DNA of 64,000 nucleotides, taken from assembly GCA_003241785.1 (NCBI GenBank), contig QFPW01000018.1, positions 38,752 through 102,751 on the forward strand, in the 5' to 3' direction. The position numbers and the translations under genes are program-made. The DNA is from Rhodovulum sulfidophilum. Lineage in GTDB: Bacteria > Pseudomonadota > Alphaproteobacteria > Rhodobacterales > Rhodobacteraceae. Shown here one piece after another: positions 8,653-16,227 of the stretch. The notes beneath the pieces were generated by a model. The model made no database searches and had not been told where the DNA came from. It saw only the letters and a list, made by a program, of their open reading frames with translations. Numbering within the stretch: the stretch's first letter is position 1; every line of letters starts with the position of its first letter.

Positions 8653-8684
8653 AGTATCAAGCCTTCGTGACAATTCGCGGACAG
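8653..8684 (-). promoter_or_regulatory. PhoB-type box and -10 upstream of sqdB
   Basis: On the minus strand, half-sites CTGTCCG and TTGTCAC are spaced by 4 bp (8667-8684), the 7-4-7 arrangement of a Pho box. GATACT (8653-8658) follows 8 nt downstream as a -10. The half-sites match the consensus CTGTCAT/CTGTCAC well. The site lies 50 bp before the sqdB ATG. Confidence 0.65.
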
Positions 8685-8763
8685 CGCAGATTTACCGCGG
8701 CTCGCCCGGCGAAGGTAGAGCCAAAGGACGACGTGGCGAGGAGCCGCCGTCAGAGCCCCGCTG

Positions 8764-9450
8764 TCAGAGCCCGCCGGCCGGGAGCGGCGCGGAATCCGGC
8801 GCGAGGAACGCGGTGTCGCGGGACTCGCGGATGAAATGCGCGAGCTTGCTCGCCGCGAAGCCGAAGCCGATCATGCCGGTGATCCCGTCCCGCTCGATCG
8901 CGGCGCAGCGCTCGACCAGCTTGTGGTACTCCCTCAGCGTCGCGGTGGTGACCACGAGCGGCGGCAGCCCGGCCCGCGCGAGCAGGTAGCTCGCGAGCAA
9001 GGCGGCGGTCCGGCTGTTGCCCTCGAGGAAAAGCTGCGGCGCGCTCACCGCCTGCGCGTAGATCTTGGCGGCGAGCACCTCCGGCGCGTGCTTTCGCGAC
9101 CGGCCGTAGCGGTCCATCAGCGCCGCGACGCCGCCGCGCGAATCATCGTAGAACGAGCGGCGCGTGGCGGCGAGATGCGAGGCGTATTGCGACCGCCGCT
9201 CCGGCGACGGGCCGCAGAGCACCATGTGGTTGAGCTCGAGGATCCGTTCGCTCTCGCCATAGCCGAACAGGTCGACCCGGTCGGCGAGCAGCGCGTCGAC
9301 CGCGCGATAGCCCTCGAGCATGCGCCGGGTCGCGTCGGGCGTCAGCGGCTCTTCGTGGAGCCGCTCCCAGGTTTCCGCCTCGACCGTCTGATCGAGCAGC
9401 GCGCGCAGCGCCGCCTCGATCCGGTCGATGTCGAGCCTCCGCCATTCCAT
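8764..9450 (-). CDS. Fic-like protein with a degenerate catalytic motif
   Basis: 228 aa. The segment QLFLEGNSRTAALLASYLLARAG aligns with the Fic motif HxFx(D/E)GNGRxxR but has Gln for the catalytic His, Ser for the second Gly and Ala for the last Arg. AMPylation by the standard mechanism is therefore unlikely. The rest is helical, as in Fic folds. The start at 9450 (MEWRRLDIDR) has GGGAGAG upstream. It lies between pstB and sqdB on the same strand, with only 61 bp after pstB's end region, so it may be cotranscribed with pst. It may be a pseudo-enzyme or bind a nucleotide in another way. Confidence 0.6.
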   Translation of the reverse strand: MEWRRLDIDRIEAALRALLDQTVEAETWERLHEEPLTPDATRRMLEGYRAVDALLADRVDLFGYGESERILELNHMVLCGPSPERRSQYASHLAATRRSFYDDSRGGVAALMDRYGRSRKHAPEVLAAKIYAQAVSAPQLFLEGNSRTAALLASYLLARAGLPPLVVTTATLREYHKLVERCAAIERDGITGMIGFGFAASKLAHFIRESRDTAFLAPDSAPLPAGGL

Positions 9451-9511
9451 TGCCGGTCTCTCCCTGCCGGGACTTGCCACCCGGCGGGATCCGGTGGCGG
9501 GGGCGTCTATA

Positions 9512-10345
9512 TCAGCTGAACTCGCCGGAGATATAGTCCTTGGTCAGCTTCTCGCGCGGATCGTGGAAGATCTGGTGCGTGTCGCCCTGCTCGACGAGGA
9601 AGCCGGTGCGGCCGCCCTTCGAGATATCGACCGAGAAGAAGGCGGTCTTGTCGGCGACGCGCATCGCCTGCTGCATGTTGTGCGTGACGATCGCGACCGA
9701 ATAGTCGTTCTTCAGCTCGAGCATCAGCTCTTCGATGATGCGGGTCGCGATCGGATCGAGCGCCGAGCAGGGCTCGTCCATCAGGAGCACGGTCGGCGAG
9801 GTGGCGATCGCGCGGGCGATGCAGAGGCGCTGCTGCTGGCCGCCCGAGAGCGCGAGCCCGTTCTGCTTCAGCTTGTCCTTCACCTCGTTCCAGAGGCCGG
9901 CCTTGCGCAGCGCGTGCTCGACGCGCTCGTCGTAGTCGCCCTTGTAGCGGTTGAGGCGCAGGCCGAAGGCCACGTTCTCGTAGATCGACATCGAGAACGG
10001 ATTCGGCTGCTGGAACACCATGCCGATGTGCCGGCGCACGACCACCGGGTCGATCGACTTCGCGTAGATGTCCTGGCCGAGGAAGCGGACCGACCCCATG
10101 AGCCGGAAGCTCGGGATCAGGTCGTTCATCCGGTTCAGCGAGCGCAGCACGGTCGACTTGCCGCAGCCCGAGGGCCCGATGAAGCCGGTGATCTTGCCCT
10201 TCTCGACCGCGACATGGCTGTCGCGGACCGCGAGGAAGTCACCGTAATAGATCTTTTCCACCTTCGCCTCGATGGCGACCGAAGCCGGTGCGAGATCGGC
10301 ACGCGGCGCGGCGGCGGAGATGGCGGTTTCGGAAAGCGAGACCAT
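9512..10345 (-). CDS. pstB: phosphate ABC transporter ATP-binding protein PstB
   Basis: 277 aa ATPase of the high-affinity phosphate importer. Walker A is GPSGCGKSTVLRSLNRMND near residue 54, signature LSGGQQQRLCIARA, Walker B LLMDEPCSALDP. The stretch KGKITGFIGPSGCGKST followed by LNRMNDL is typical of PstB. GAAGGAAA lies before the ATG. It is the last pst gene. No phoU or phoB follows, unlike many pst operons; the next gene is Fic-like. Confidence 0.97.
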   Translation of the reverse strand: MVSLSETAISAAAPRADLAPASVAIEAKVEKIYYGDFLAVRDSHVAVEKGKITGFIGPSGCGKSTVLRSLNRMNDLIPSFRLMGSVRFLGQDIYAKSIDPVVVRRHIGMVFQQPNPFSMSIYENVAFGLRLNRYKGDYDERVEHALRKAGLWNEVKDKLKQNGLALSGGQQQRLCIARAIATSPTVLLMDEPCSALDPIATRIIEELMLELKNDYSVAIVTHNMQQAMRVADKTAFFSVDISKGGRTGFLVEQGDTHQIFHDPREKLTKDYISGEFS

Positions 10346-10367
10346 GACGGATTTCCTTCGGAGAGGG

Positions 10368-11258
10368 TCAGACCCGGCGCGCGCCGATGAGGCGGCTCAG
10401 GATGTTGAAGATCAGCACGATGATGACGAGGACGAGCGAGGCCGCCCAGGCGAGCTCGATCTGGTTGGGGAAGGGCATGCCCGAGAAGTTGTAGATGAGG
10501 ATCGAGAGCGACGCCGTGGGTTCTGTGAGACTGCCGATCCAATAGTTGGAAAACAGCGCCGTGAAAAGGAGGGGCGCGGATTCACCGGCCGCGCCCGCGA
10601 CGGCCAGCATGACGCCGGTCAGGATGCCCGGCATCGCGGTCGGCAGCGTCACCTGCCAGATGGTCTGCGTCTGGGTGCAGCCCATGCCGATCGCCGCGTC
10701 CTTCATCCGCTGCGGCACCATGCGGATCGCCTGTTCGGCGGTCAGCATCACGGTCGGGATCATGCGGACCGCGAGGGCCACGCCGCCCGCCAGGGACGAA
10801 TAGGTGCCCATCATCAGGACGAGCCAGGCGTAGACGAACACACCGGCGAGGATCGACGGGAAGCCGGTCAGCACCTTGGCGACGAAACGCACCGTGTCCG
10901 ACATCCGGCTGTCGGGCGCGATCGCGCCGAGCAGCACGCCGCCGAGGATCCCGAGCGGGATCGAGAGCAGCGCGCCGATGCCGACCATCACGATCGTGCC
11001 GACGATCGCGTTGCCGAAGCCGCCGCCCATCTCGAGCCCGGCCGGCGGCAGCGCGGTCAGCGCCTCCCAGCCGAGCCGCGCGCCGCCCTTGGTGATCAGC
11101 ATGTAGAGCACCGAGAAGAGCGGCACCGAGGCCACGATCGCGAAGAACCAGAGCAGCGCGGTCTGGATCGTGTTGCGCAGCGCCCGGGTGTCGGAGAGCG
11201 ACCGGTTGAGGTTCGGAAGCTCGTCGGAGGGGAGGGTCATGTCAGCCTGCAGGGTCAT
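10368..11258 (-). CDS. pstA: phosphate ABC transporter permease PstA
   Basis: 296 aa inner-membrane permease with about six transmembrane helices. The binding-protein-dependent transport motif region KDAAIGMGCTQTQTIWQVTL is near residue 188, and AGAAGESAPLLFTA follows. It is separated from pstC by 3 bp and from pstB by 22 bp, so it is part of one transcript. With PstC it forms the channel for phosphate delivered by PstS. Length and motifs match the family. Confidence 0.95.
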   Translation of the reverse strand: MTLQADMTLPSDELPNLNRSLSDTRALRNTIQTALLWFFAIVASVPLFSVLYMLITKGGARLGWEALTALPPAGLEMGGGFGNAIVGTIVMVGIGALLSIPLGILGGVLLGAIAPDSRMSDTVRFVAKVLTGFPSILAGVFVYAWLVLMMGTYSSLAGGVALAVRMIPTVMLTAEQAIRMVPQRMKDAAIGMGCTQTQTIWQVTLPTAMPGILTGVMLAVAGAAGESAPLLFTALFSNYWIGSLTEPTASLSILIYNFSGMPFPNQIELAWAASLVLVIIVLIFNILSRLIGARRV

Positions 11259-11261
11259 GGC

Positions 11262-12233
11262 TCAGCTCACCGTCTGCTTCTTGGACATCGCCATGATCAG
11301 CGTGCCGACGACGTTGACGACCAGCGCGATGGCGAGGAGCGCGAGCGCCGCGTACATCAGCTGCTCGACCTCGAGCGGGCCGGCCTCGGGGAACTGCGAG
11401 GCGAGGAGCGAGGCGAGGGTGTTGGCGGGGGAGAACAGTGACAGGCTGATCTGGTTGGCGTTGCCGATCAGCATCGCGAGCGCCATCGTCTCGCCGAGCG
11501 CGCGGCCGAAGCCGAGCACGAGCGAGGCGGCGATCCCGCTCGACGCGGTCGGCAGCATCACCTTCTGGATCGCCTCCCAGCGGGTCGTGCCCATGCCGTA
11601 GGCGGCTTCCTTCACCTTGTAGGGAATAAGCGAGAAGGCGTCCTGGCTGATCGCGGCGACCGTCGGCAGCACCATGATCGCGAGCACGATGACCGCCGGC
11701 GCCATGCCGGGGCCGGCCATCGGGGTGGCGAAGAGCGGGATCCAGTCGAAGTTGGCGTTCAGCCAGTTGGCGACCGGCCGCAGCGCGGGGATCACCACGT
11801 AGATGCCCCAGAGGCCGAAGACGACCGAGGGGATCGCGGCCAGCATCTCGATGATGGTGCGGAAGACGCGGGCGAGGCGCGGGTCGAGGAAGTCCTGGGT
11901 CAGGAAGATCGCCACCGCGACGCCGAAGAAGCCGGCGATGACGAGCGCGAGCACCGAGCTGTAGAGCGTGCCCCAGATCTCGGCGAGGATGCCGAAGTTG
12001 CCGTTGCCCGGGTCCCAGACCGCCTTGGTCAGGAAGCCGAGCCCGTCGCGGGCGATCGCGGGCATCGCCTGCGAGCCGATCTCCCAGAGGATATAGGCGA
12101 GCAGGATCACGACGATCACGCCGGAGGCGTAGGCGACCCCCCGGAACACGCGGTCGGTCAGGATCTCGATCTGTGAGGGCGGACGGGAGATCGAGCGATC
12201 GTCCCTGAATTCAGTACCTTCGGCGCTCATCAT
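11262..12233 (-). CDS. pstC: phosphate ABC transporter permease PstC
   Basis: 323 aa inner-membrane permease. A cytoplasmic N-tail of about 35 residues precedes the first helix (GVIVVILLAYILWEIG). The EAA-like loop is KEAAYGMGTTRWEAIQKVML near residue 210, and GRALGETMALAMLIG is a typical PstC segment. It partners with PstA. It is separated from pstS by an 82-bp spacer holding a hairpin that could lower downstream expression relative to the binding protein. Confidence 0.95.
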   Translation of the reverse strand: MMSAEGTEFRDDRSISRPPSQIEILTDRVFRGVAYASGVIVVILLAYILWEIGSQAMPAIARDGLGFLTKAVWDPGNGNFGILAEIWGTLYSSVLALVIAGFFGVAVAIFLTQDFLDPRLARVFRTIIEMLAAIPSVVFGLWGIYVVIPALRPVANWLNANFDWIPLFATPMAGPGMAPAVIVLAIMVLPTVAAISQDAFSLIPYKVKEAAYGMGTTRWEAIQKVMLPTASSGIAASLVLGFGRALGETMALAMLIGNANQISLSLFSPANTLASLLASQFPEAGPLEVEQLMYAALALLAIALVVNVVGTLIMAMSKKQTVS

Positions 12234-12264
12234 TCGTTCCGATCTGGCATCCGCGTTTCGGACG

Positions 12265-12294
12265 GGAAACGGGCGGCGTATCCGACGCCGCCCG
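12265..12294 (-). terminator. intra-operon hairpin between pstS and pstC (possible attenuator)
   Basis: Ten-base arms (CGGGCGGCGT and ACGCCGCCCG, 12270-12294) are followed on the minus strand by a short TTT. A partial terminator or 3' mRNA stabiliser here would give more PstS than permease, a common need for binding-protein systems. Confidence 0.5.
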
Positions 12295-12315
12295 CGATTA
12301 CCGCTTTTCGAGGCC

Positions 12316-13350
12316 TTACGAGGAGGCGCCGATCTGCTGGGCCGCGGCGCGGACCTTCTCGATCACCGCTTCCGGCATCGGGATGTAGCCGAGCGATTCC
12401 GCGCTTTCCTGGCCGGTGGTCAGGCCATATTCGATCATGTCCTTCAGCGCCTTGACCTTGGTCTCGTCCTGGCCGTCCTTGTAGAAGAGCATCCAGGTGA
12501 AGGTCGCGATCGGATAGGCGCCGTCGCCCTGCGGGTCGGTGATGAAGGCGCGCATGTTCGAGTCGAACTCGGCCGAGGCCAGCGCGAGCGCGCCGCCTTC
12601 GCCGCCGGGCGCGACGAATTCACCCTTGGCGTTCTCGAGCGTCGCCATCGGCGCGCCGGTCAGCTTGGCGTAGCCGTATTCGACGTAGCCGATCGCGCCC
12701 GGGGTCTGCAGCAGGGTGGCGGTCACGCCGTCGTTCTTCGGCGCCTTGACGACGCGGTTGATCGAGGGCCACTGCACCGAGGTGCCGGCGCCGACCGTGC
12801 TCGCGAACTCGGGGTCGATCGCGGCGAGGTGGCTGGTGAAGTTGAAGGTCGTGCCCGAGGAGTCCGAGCGGACGACGACGGTGATCGGCAGGTCCGGCAG
12901 CGTCGCGTCGGGGTTCGCCGCGGCGATCGCCGGGTCGTTCCACTTCTCGATCTTGCCTTCGAAGATGTCGCCGTAGACCGCGCGGGGCAGCTTCAGCTCG
13001 GTGACGCCCGGCAGGTTGTAGGCGAGCACGATCTCGCCGGCGGTCATCGGCAGCAGCACGACGCCGTTGGCGACCTTGGCGATGTCCTCGTCCTTCATCG
13101 CCGCGTCGCTGGCGGCGAAGTCGACGACGCCGTTGATCAGGTCCTGGATGCCGGCGCCCGAACCCTTCGACTGGTAGTCGATGGTCACGCCGTCGGCGTT
13201 GTTCGAGCTGAAGTCCTTGAACCAGGCGGAGTAGATCGGGAAGGGGAAGCTGGCGCCGGAGCCGGTGATCCGGGTTTCGGCCTGGGCCGGCGCGACCGCG
13301 GCTGTCGCCACCGTGGCGACCGCGGCGAGGGCGGCGAGGAGCTTGCGCAT
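12316..13350 (-). CDS. pstS: periplasmic phosphate-binding protein PstS
   Basis: 344 aa. A Sec signal peptide (MRKLLAALAA... cleaved after AQA, about residue 24) is followed by the PstS start ETRITGSGASFPFPIYSAWF. Phosphate-contacting segments include TIDYQSKGSGAGIQDL and VVRSDSSGTTFNFTSHL. An in-frame GTG 12 bp upstream is possible, but the ATG at 13350 gives the cleaner signal peptide. First gene of pstSCAB. A triple PhoB half-site array lies 60-90 bp upstream. Confidence 0.97.
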   Translation of the reverse strand: MRKLLAALAAVATVATAAVAPAQAETRITGSGASFPFPIYSAWFKDFSSNNADGVTIDYQSKGSGAGIQDLINGVVDFAASDAAMKDEDIAKVANGVVLLPMTAGEIVLAYNLPGVTELKLPRAVYGDIFEGKIEKWNDPAIAAANPDATLPDLPITVVVRSDSSGTTFNFTSHLAAIDPEFASTVGAGTSVQWPSINRVVKAPKNDGVTATLLQTPGAIGYVEYGYAKLTGAPMATLENAKGEFVAPGGEGGALALASAEFDSNMRAFITDPQGDGAYPIATFTWMLFYKDGQDETKVKALKDMIEYGLTTGQESAESLGYIPMPEAVIEKVRAAAQQIGASS

Positions 13351-13409
13351 GTGTGAACTCACGAATGAGGGATCGGGGAACGTTTCGGGGCGATAGATGC
13401 CACCTGATT

Positions 13410-13438
13410 GCGACAGTTCCGTGGCAGTTCGGCGACAA
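13410..13438 (-). promoter_or_regulatory. tandem PhoB boxes upstream of pstS
   Basis: On the minus strand three 7-bp half-sites, TTGTCGC, CTGCCAC and CTGTCGC, are each separated by 4 bp (CGAA and GGAA). This exact 11-bp period is the PhoB direct-repeat geometry and forms two overlapping Pho boxes. It lies 60 bp before the pstS ATG. Confidence 0.8.
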
Positions 13439-13523
13439 TTTCTTCATGCGTCGCGAGCCCGCGCGGACCGGGCCCGGAGGCACATTTTATCCATACATAT
13501 CAATGCAATGGGGCTTGTCCGGA

Positions 13524-13602
13524 GGCTCCCGGCCCGCGTCCCGGCGGGGACCGGGAGCCCGCCGGGACGCGCTTTGTGTCACGAAACGGCAAAGATTTCG
13601 TG
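13524..13602. promoter_or_regulatory. stem and inverted repeat upstream of the sigma-54 activator gene
   Basis: GGCTCCCGG pairs with CCGGGAGCC (13524-13559). Then CACGAAA and TTTCGTG are separated by 9 nt (13580-13602). The second has the look of a protein-binding dyad and could be an autoregulatory site of the activator or part of its promoter. Its role is inferred only from position. Confidence 0.35.
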
Positions 13603-13729
13603 CCAGTCGCGGCGCGACTCACCCCCCTGCCCGGCCCTCGGGGCCCCGCCTTTCGGCCCGGCGGCGGCGGCCCGCGATGGACAAGGCCGGCGGTTCATGG
13701 TTCGCTTCCTCCCGGGAGGAAAGCGCCGG

Positions 13730-15613
13730 GTGACACGAGCGCGCGACCATATCGTCGAGATCGAGGAGGTCCTGTCCGGGCGCGGAGCGGGGCGCGATCC
13801 GCTTGTGATCGACTCCTGGCGCCGCTGCGTGACCGAGCACGGACTCGATCCCGCGCGCAACTGCGAGGCCTTCATCCTTTCGGAGGGCGAGCTCCGCTCC
13901 CACCGCCAGCAATCGGAGGAGCTGATCGCGATCGCCCGCTCGGGGCTCGAGTCGCTCTACGCCCAGGTGGCGGGCCAGGACTATGTATTGCTGCTCGGCG
14001 ACGCGGCCGGGGTCGCGGTCGAATTCCTCGGCGATCCGCATTTCGACAAGCGGCTGCGCAAATCCGGGCTCTACCTCGGCGCGGAATGGTCGGAGGGGCG
14101 CGCCGGTACCTGCGCCATCGGCGCCTGCATCGCCTCGGGCCAGGCGCTGACCATCCACCAGACCGACCATTTCGACGTGGCGCATACCCCGCTCTCCTGC
14201 ACCGCCGCGCCGATCTACGACACGGGCGGCGAATTCGCCGCCGTGCTCGACATCTCGCTCCTCTCCTCGCCGATCGAGAAGACCAGCCAGAACCTCGCGC
14301 TGCACCTCGTCGCCTCGACCGCGCGGCGGATCGAGCTCGCGAACCTGATGGCGCGCACCCGGCACGAATGGGTGCTGCGCTTCTCGCGCTCGCCGGAATT
14401 CCTCGACGTCGATCCGGAGGCGGCGATCTCGCTCGACGGCTCGGGCCGGATCATCGGCATGACACATATCGGCGCGCAGATGCTGGCGCGCGCCGCCGGT
14501 CTCGACTGGCGCCGGCCCGAACGGATCGTCGGCCAGCCGCTCGGGCGCTTCTTCGAGATGGACGTGGACGACCTCGCCGATCTGACGCGCCAGCGGCCGA
14601 CGCGCGACCGGATGGTGGTGGCCCGCGACGGCGAGCGCCTGTTCGCCCATGCGATCGAGCCGCAGCGGGTCCGGCGCGCGCCCGTGGCGCCGGTGCCGAA
14701 GGCGCTCGGCGCGCTCGGCCAGGGGCCCGAGATCGCCCGGCTGCAGGCGAAGGCGCTGAAGCTCGCGCGCACGCGGCTCCCGATCCTGATCCAGGGCGAG
14801 ACCGGCACCGGCAAGGAGTTCCTCGCCCGCGCGCTGCACGAGGCGAGCGGGCGCGCGGGCGCCTTCGTCGCGGTGAACTGCGCCGCGATCCCGGAGAGCC
14901 TGATCGAGGCCGAGCTCTTCGGCCACGCGCCGGGCGCCTTCACCGGCGCGAGCCCGCGCGGCCGCAAGGGGCTGGTCGACGAGGCGGATGGCGGCACGCT
15001 CTTCCTCGACGAGATCGGCGACATGCCGCTGCCGCTTCAGGCGCGTCTCCTGCGCGTGCTCGCGGAGGGCGAGGTGGCGCCGGTCGGTGCCGCGCGGCCC
15101 CGGCGCGTGAACCTGCGCGTCCTCTCGGCCTCGCACCGCGACCTGCCCGATCTCGTCCGCCAGGGCGCGGTGCGCGAAGACCTGTACTACCGGCTCTCCG
15201 CCGCCACGCTCACCCTGCCCCCGCTGCGGGAGCGCGCGGATTTCGACTGGCTCGCCGCGCGGCTGCTCAACGCGACCGCCGAGGCGGCCGCTGGCGCGCG
15301 TCTCTCGACGGCGGCGCTGGCGCGGCTCCGGGCGCATGACTGGCCCGGCAACCTGCGCGAGCTCTCGAACGTGCTCGCGGTCGCCGCCGCGCTCTGCGAG
15401 AGCGAGACGATCCTGCCCGAGGACTTGCCCGAAACGGTCGCGGCGCCGCGCCTCGCGACGCCCGCGGCGCCGGAGCGGGCCGAAGCCACGGCGCTGCGCG
15501 CCGCGCTCGCGGCCTCGGGCGGCAATGTCTCGGCCGCCGCGCGCCGGCTCGGCATCGACCGCACCACCGCGCATCGCCGGATGCGTCGGCTCGGGGTCGA
15601 GCGGGCGCGCTGA
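13730..15613 (+). CDS. sigma-54-dependent transcriptional activator, AcoR-like (GAF-AAA+-Fis)
   Basis: 627 aa enhancer-binding protein. A GAF-type sensory region covers about residues 70-210. The AAA+ domain has Walker A GETGTGKE near 356, the sigma-54-contacting GAFTGA loop near 403 and Walker B GGTLFLDEIGD. A C-terminal Fis-type helix-turn-helix follows (AAARRLGIDRTTAHRRM). This is the architecture of AcoR-type activators of alcohol, ketone and acetoin pathways. A GTG start at 13730 is chosen because GGGAGGA lies 9 nt before it; ATG at 13697 is the alternative. It probably activates the operon at 16.2-21.2 kb, which has a -24/-12 promoter. Confidence 0.9.
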   Translation: MTRARDHIVEIEEVLSGRGAGRDPLVIDSWRRCVTEHGLDPARNCEAFILSEGELRSHRQQSEELIAIARSGLESLYAQVAGQDYVLLLGDAAGVAVEFLGDPHFDKRLRKSGLYLGAEWSEGRAGTCAIGACIASGQALTIHQTDHFDVAHTPLSCTAAPIYDTGGEFAAVLDISLLSSPIEKTSQNLALHLVASTARRIELANLMARTRHEWVLRFSRSPEFLDVDPEAAISLDGSGRIIGMTHIGAQMLARAAGLDWRRPERIVGQPLGRFFEMDVDDLADLTRQRPTRDRMVVARDGERLFAHAIEPQRVRRAPVAPVPKALGALGQGPEIARLQAKALKLARTRLPILIQGETGTGKEFLARALHEASGRAGAFVAVNCAAIPESLIEAELFGHAPGAFTGASPRGRKGLVDEADGGTLFLDEIGDMPLPLQARLLRVLAEGEVAPVGAARPRRVNLRVLSASHRDLPDLVRQGAVREDLYYRLSAATLTLPPLRERADFDWLAARLLNATAEAAAGARLSTAALARLRAHDWPGNLRELSNVLAVAAALCESETILPEDLPETVAAPRLATPAAPERAEATALRAALAASGGNVSAAARRLGIDRTTAHRRMRRLGVERAR

Positions 15614-15619
15614 CCCCCT

Positions 15620-15997
15620 TCAGATCCAGCGCAGCGCGGCCACGTCGGAATCGTCGGGCTGGTCGTTGAACGCGATCGGCGTGCCGGGCGCCAGCCTGCC
15701 GAGGGCGTTGATCAGCCGCTCGAACTGCGCCGTCATCGGCGGCAGGACGCGCAGCCCCGCCCCGATCACCACCACGTCGTAGCGCCGCGCGTCGAGCGCC
15801 GCGCCAAGCTGCGCCTCGACCGTCTCGGCGTCGCGGGTGAGCAGCAGATCAGCGGAATGCCCGGCCTTCTCCAGCCGCTCGACCGAGCCGTTCAGCCCGG
15901 CCATGACCTTCTCCGCCGACATTCCCTTCGGCGCGTCGGGCGCGTCGAAGTCGATGAGCGCCGGATCCTCGCCGACGATGAGCACGGACTTTCCCAT
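15620..15997 (-). CDS. hypothetical protein, small alpha/beta fold
   Basis: 125 aa, unrecognised. It starts GKSVLIVGEDPALIDFD, has an internal strand YDVVVIGAGLRVLPPM and ends AFNDQPDDSDVAALRWI. The pattern looks like a small Rossmann or receiver-like fold, with no nucleotide or phosphoacceptor motif I can name. AAGGAG lies 8 nt before the ATG, so it is likely translated. It sits opposite in direction, between the sigma-54 activator and the operon it should control, and its promoter region overlaps that operon's regulatory region. Confidence 0.6.
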   Translation of the reverse strand: MGKSVLIVGEDPALIDFDAPDAPKGMSAEKVMAGLNGSVERLEKAGHSADLLLTRDAETVEAQLGAALDARRYDVVVIGAGLRVLPPMTAQFERLINALGRLAPGTPIAFNDQPDDSDVAALRWI

Positions 15998-16103
15998 TGG
16001 ATTGGCTCCTTCGGTGACATCGCTTCTCCGGCCTAACCGCGGCGGACCGCCCTCTAGTTCCCTGATCCGCGCGACGAAAACGCGGCGGCCGCGCCCGTGC
16101 GTG

Positions 16104-16121
16104 GCGCCACACCTGTGGCGC
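16104..16121 (+). promoter_or_regulatory. 18-bp palindrome, candidate upstream activator site
   Basis: GCGCCACA-CC-TGTGGCGC is a perfect inverted repeat with 8-bp arms. It lies about 60 bp upstream of the -24 element, near -85 from the expected start, where sigma-54 enhancer-binding proteins bind. It is likely the site for the adjacent activator. Confidence 0.6.
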
Positions 16122-16171
16122 GCGCGCCGCGACGACCGGGAAACTCTCGTTGGAAATCAACGCCGGGTGGC

Positions 16172-16186
16172 TGGCACGCACCTTGC
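16172..16186 (+). promoter_or_regulatory. sigma-54 (-24/-12) promoter
   Basis: TGGCACGCACCTTGC matches the consensus TGGCACG-N4-TTGCW with exact GG-N10-GC spacing. It lies 42 bp before the SDR start codon, downstream of a sigma-54 activator gene and an 18-bp palindrome. Confidence 0.85.
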
Positions 16187-16227
16187 CTAGCCGGAAGCAA
16201 AATCAAAGAACCGGGAGGAAAAGGTTC

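Larger units (their letters stand above)
13351..13729. other. 379-bp intergenic region between pstS and the sigma-54 activator
   Basis: I see no gene here. It contains the pst Pho boxes (13410-13438), a strong 9-bp stem (13524-13559) and a 7-bp-arm inverted repeat (13580-13602). A continuation of the activator frame to 13397 lacks a ribosome site and is not taken as coding. Confidence 0.7.

Noticed and set aside
13487..13495. TTATCCATA, a DnaA-box-like 9-mer
   Set aside because: A single weak copy far from dnaA and without neighbours. It is not evidence of an origin.
13397..13729. 5' extension of the sigma-54 activator frame
   Set aside because: It has no ribosome site, its composition is unlike the protein, and it overlaps the Pho boxes of pstS. 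The GTG at 13730 has GGGAGGA in place.
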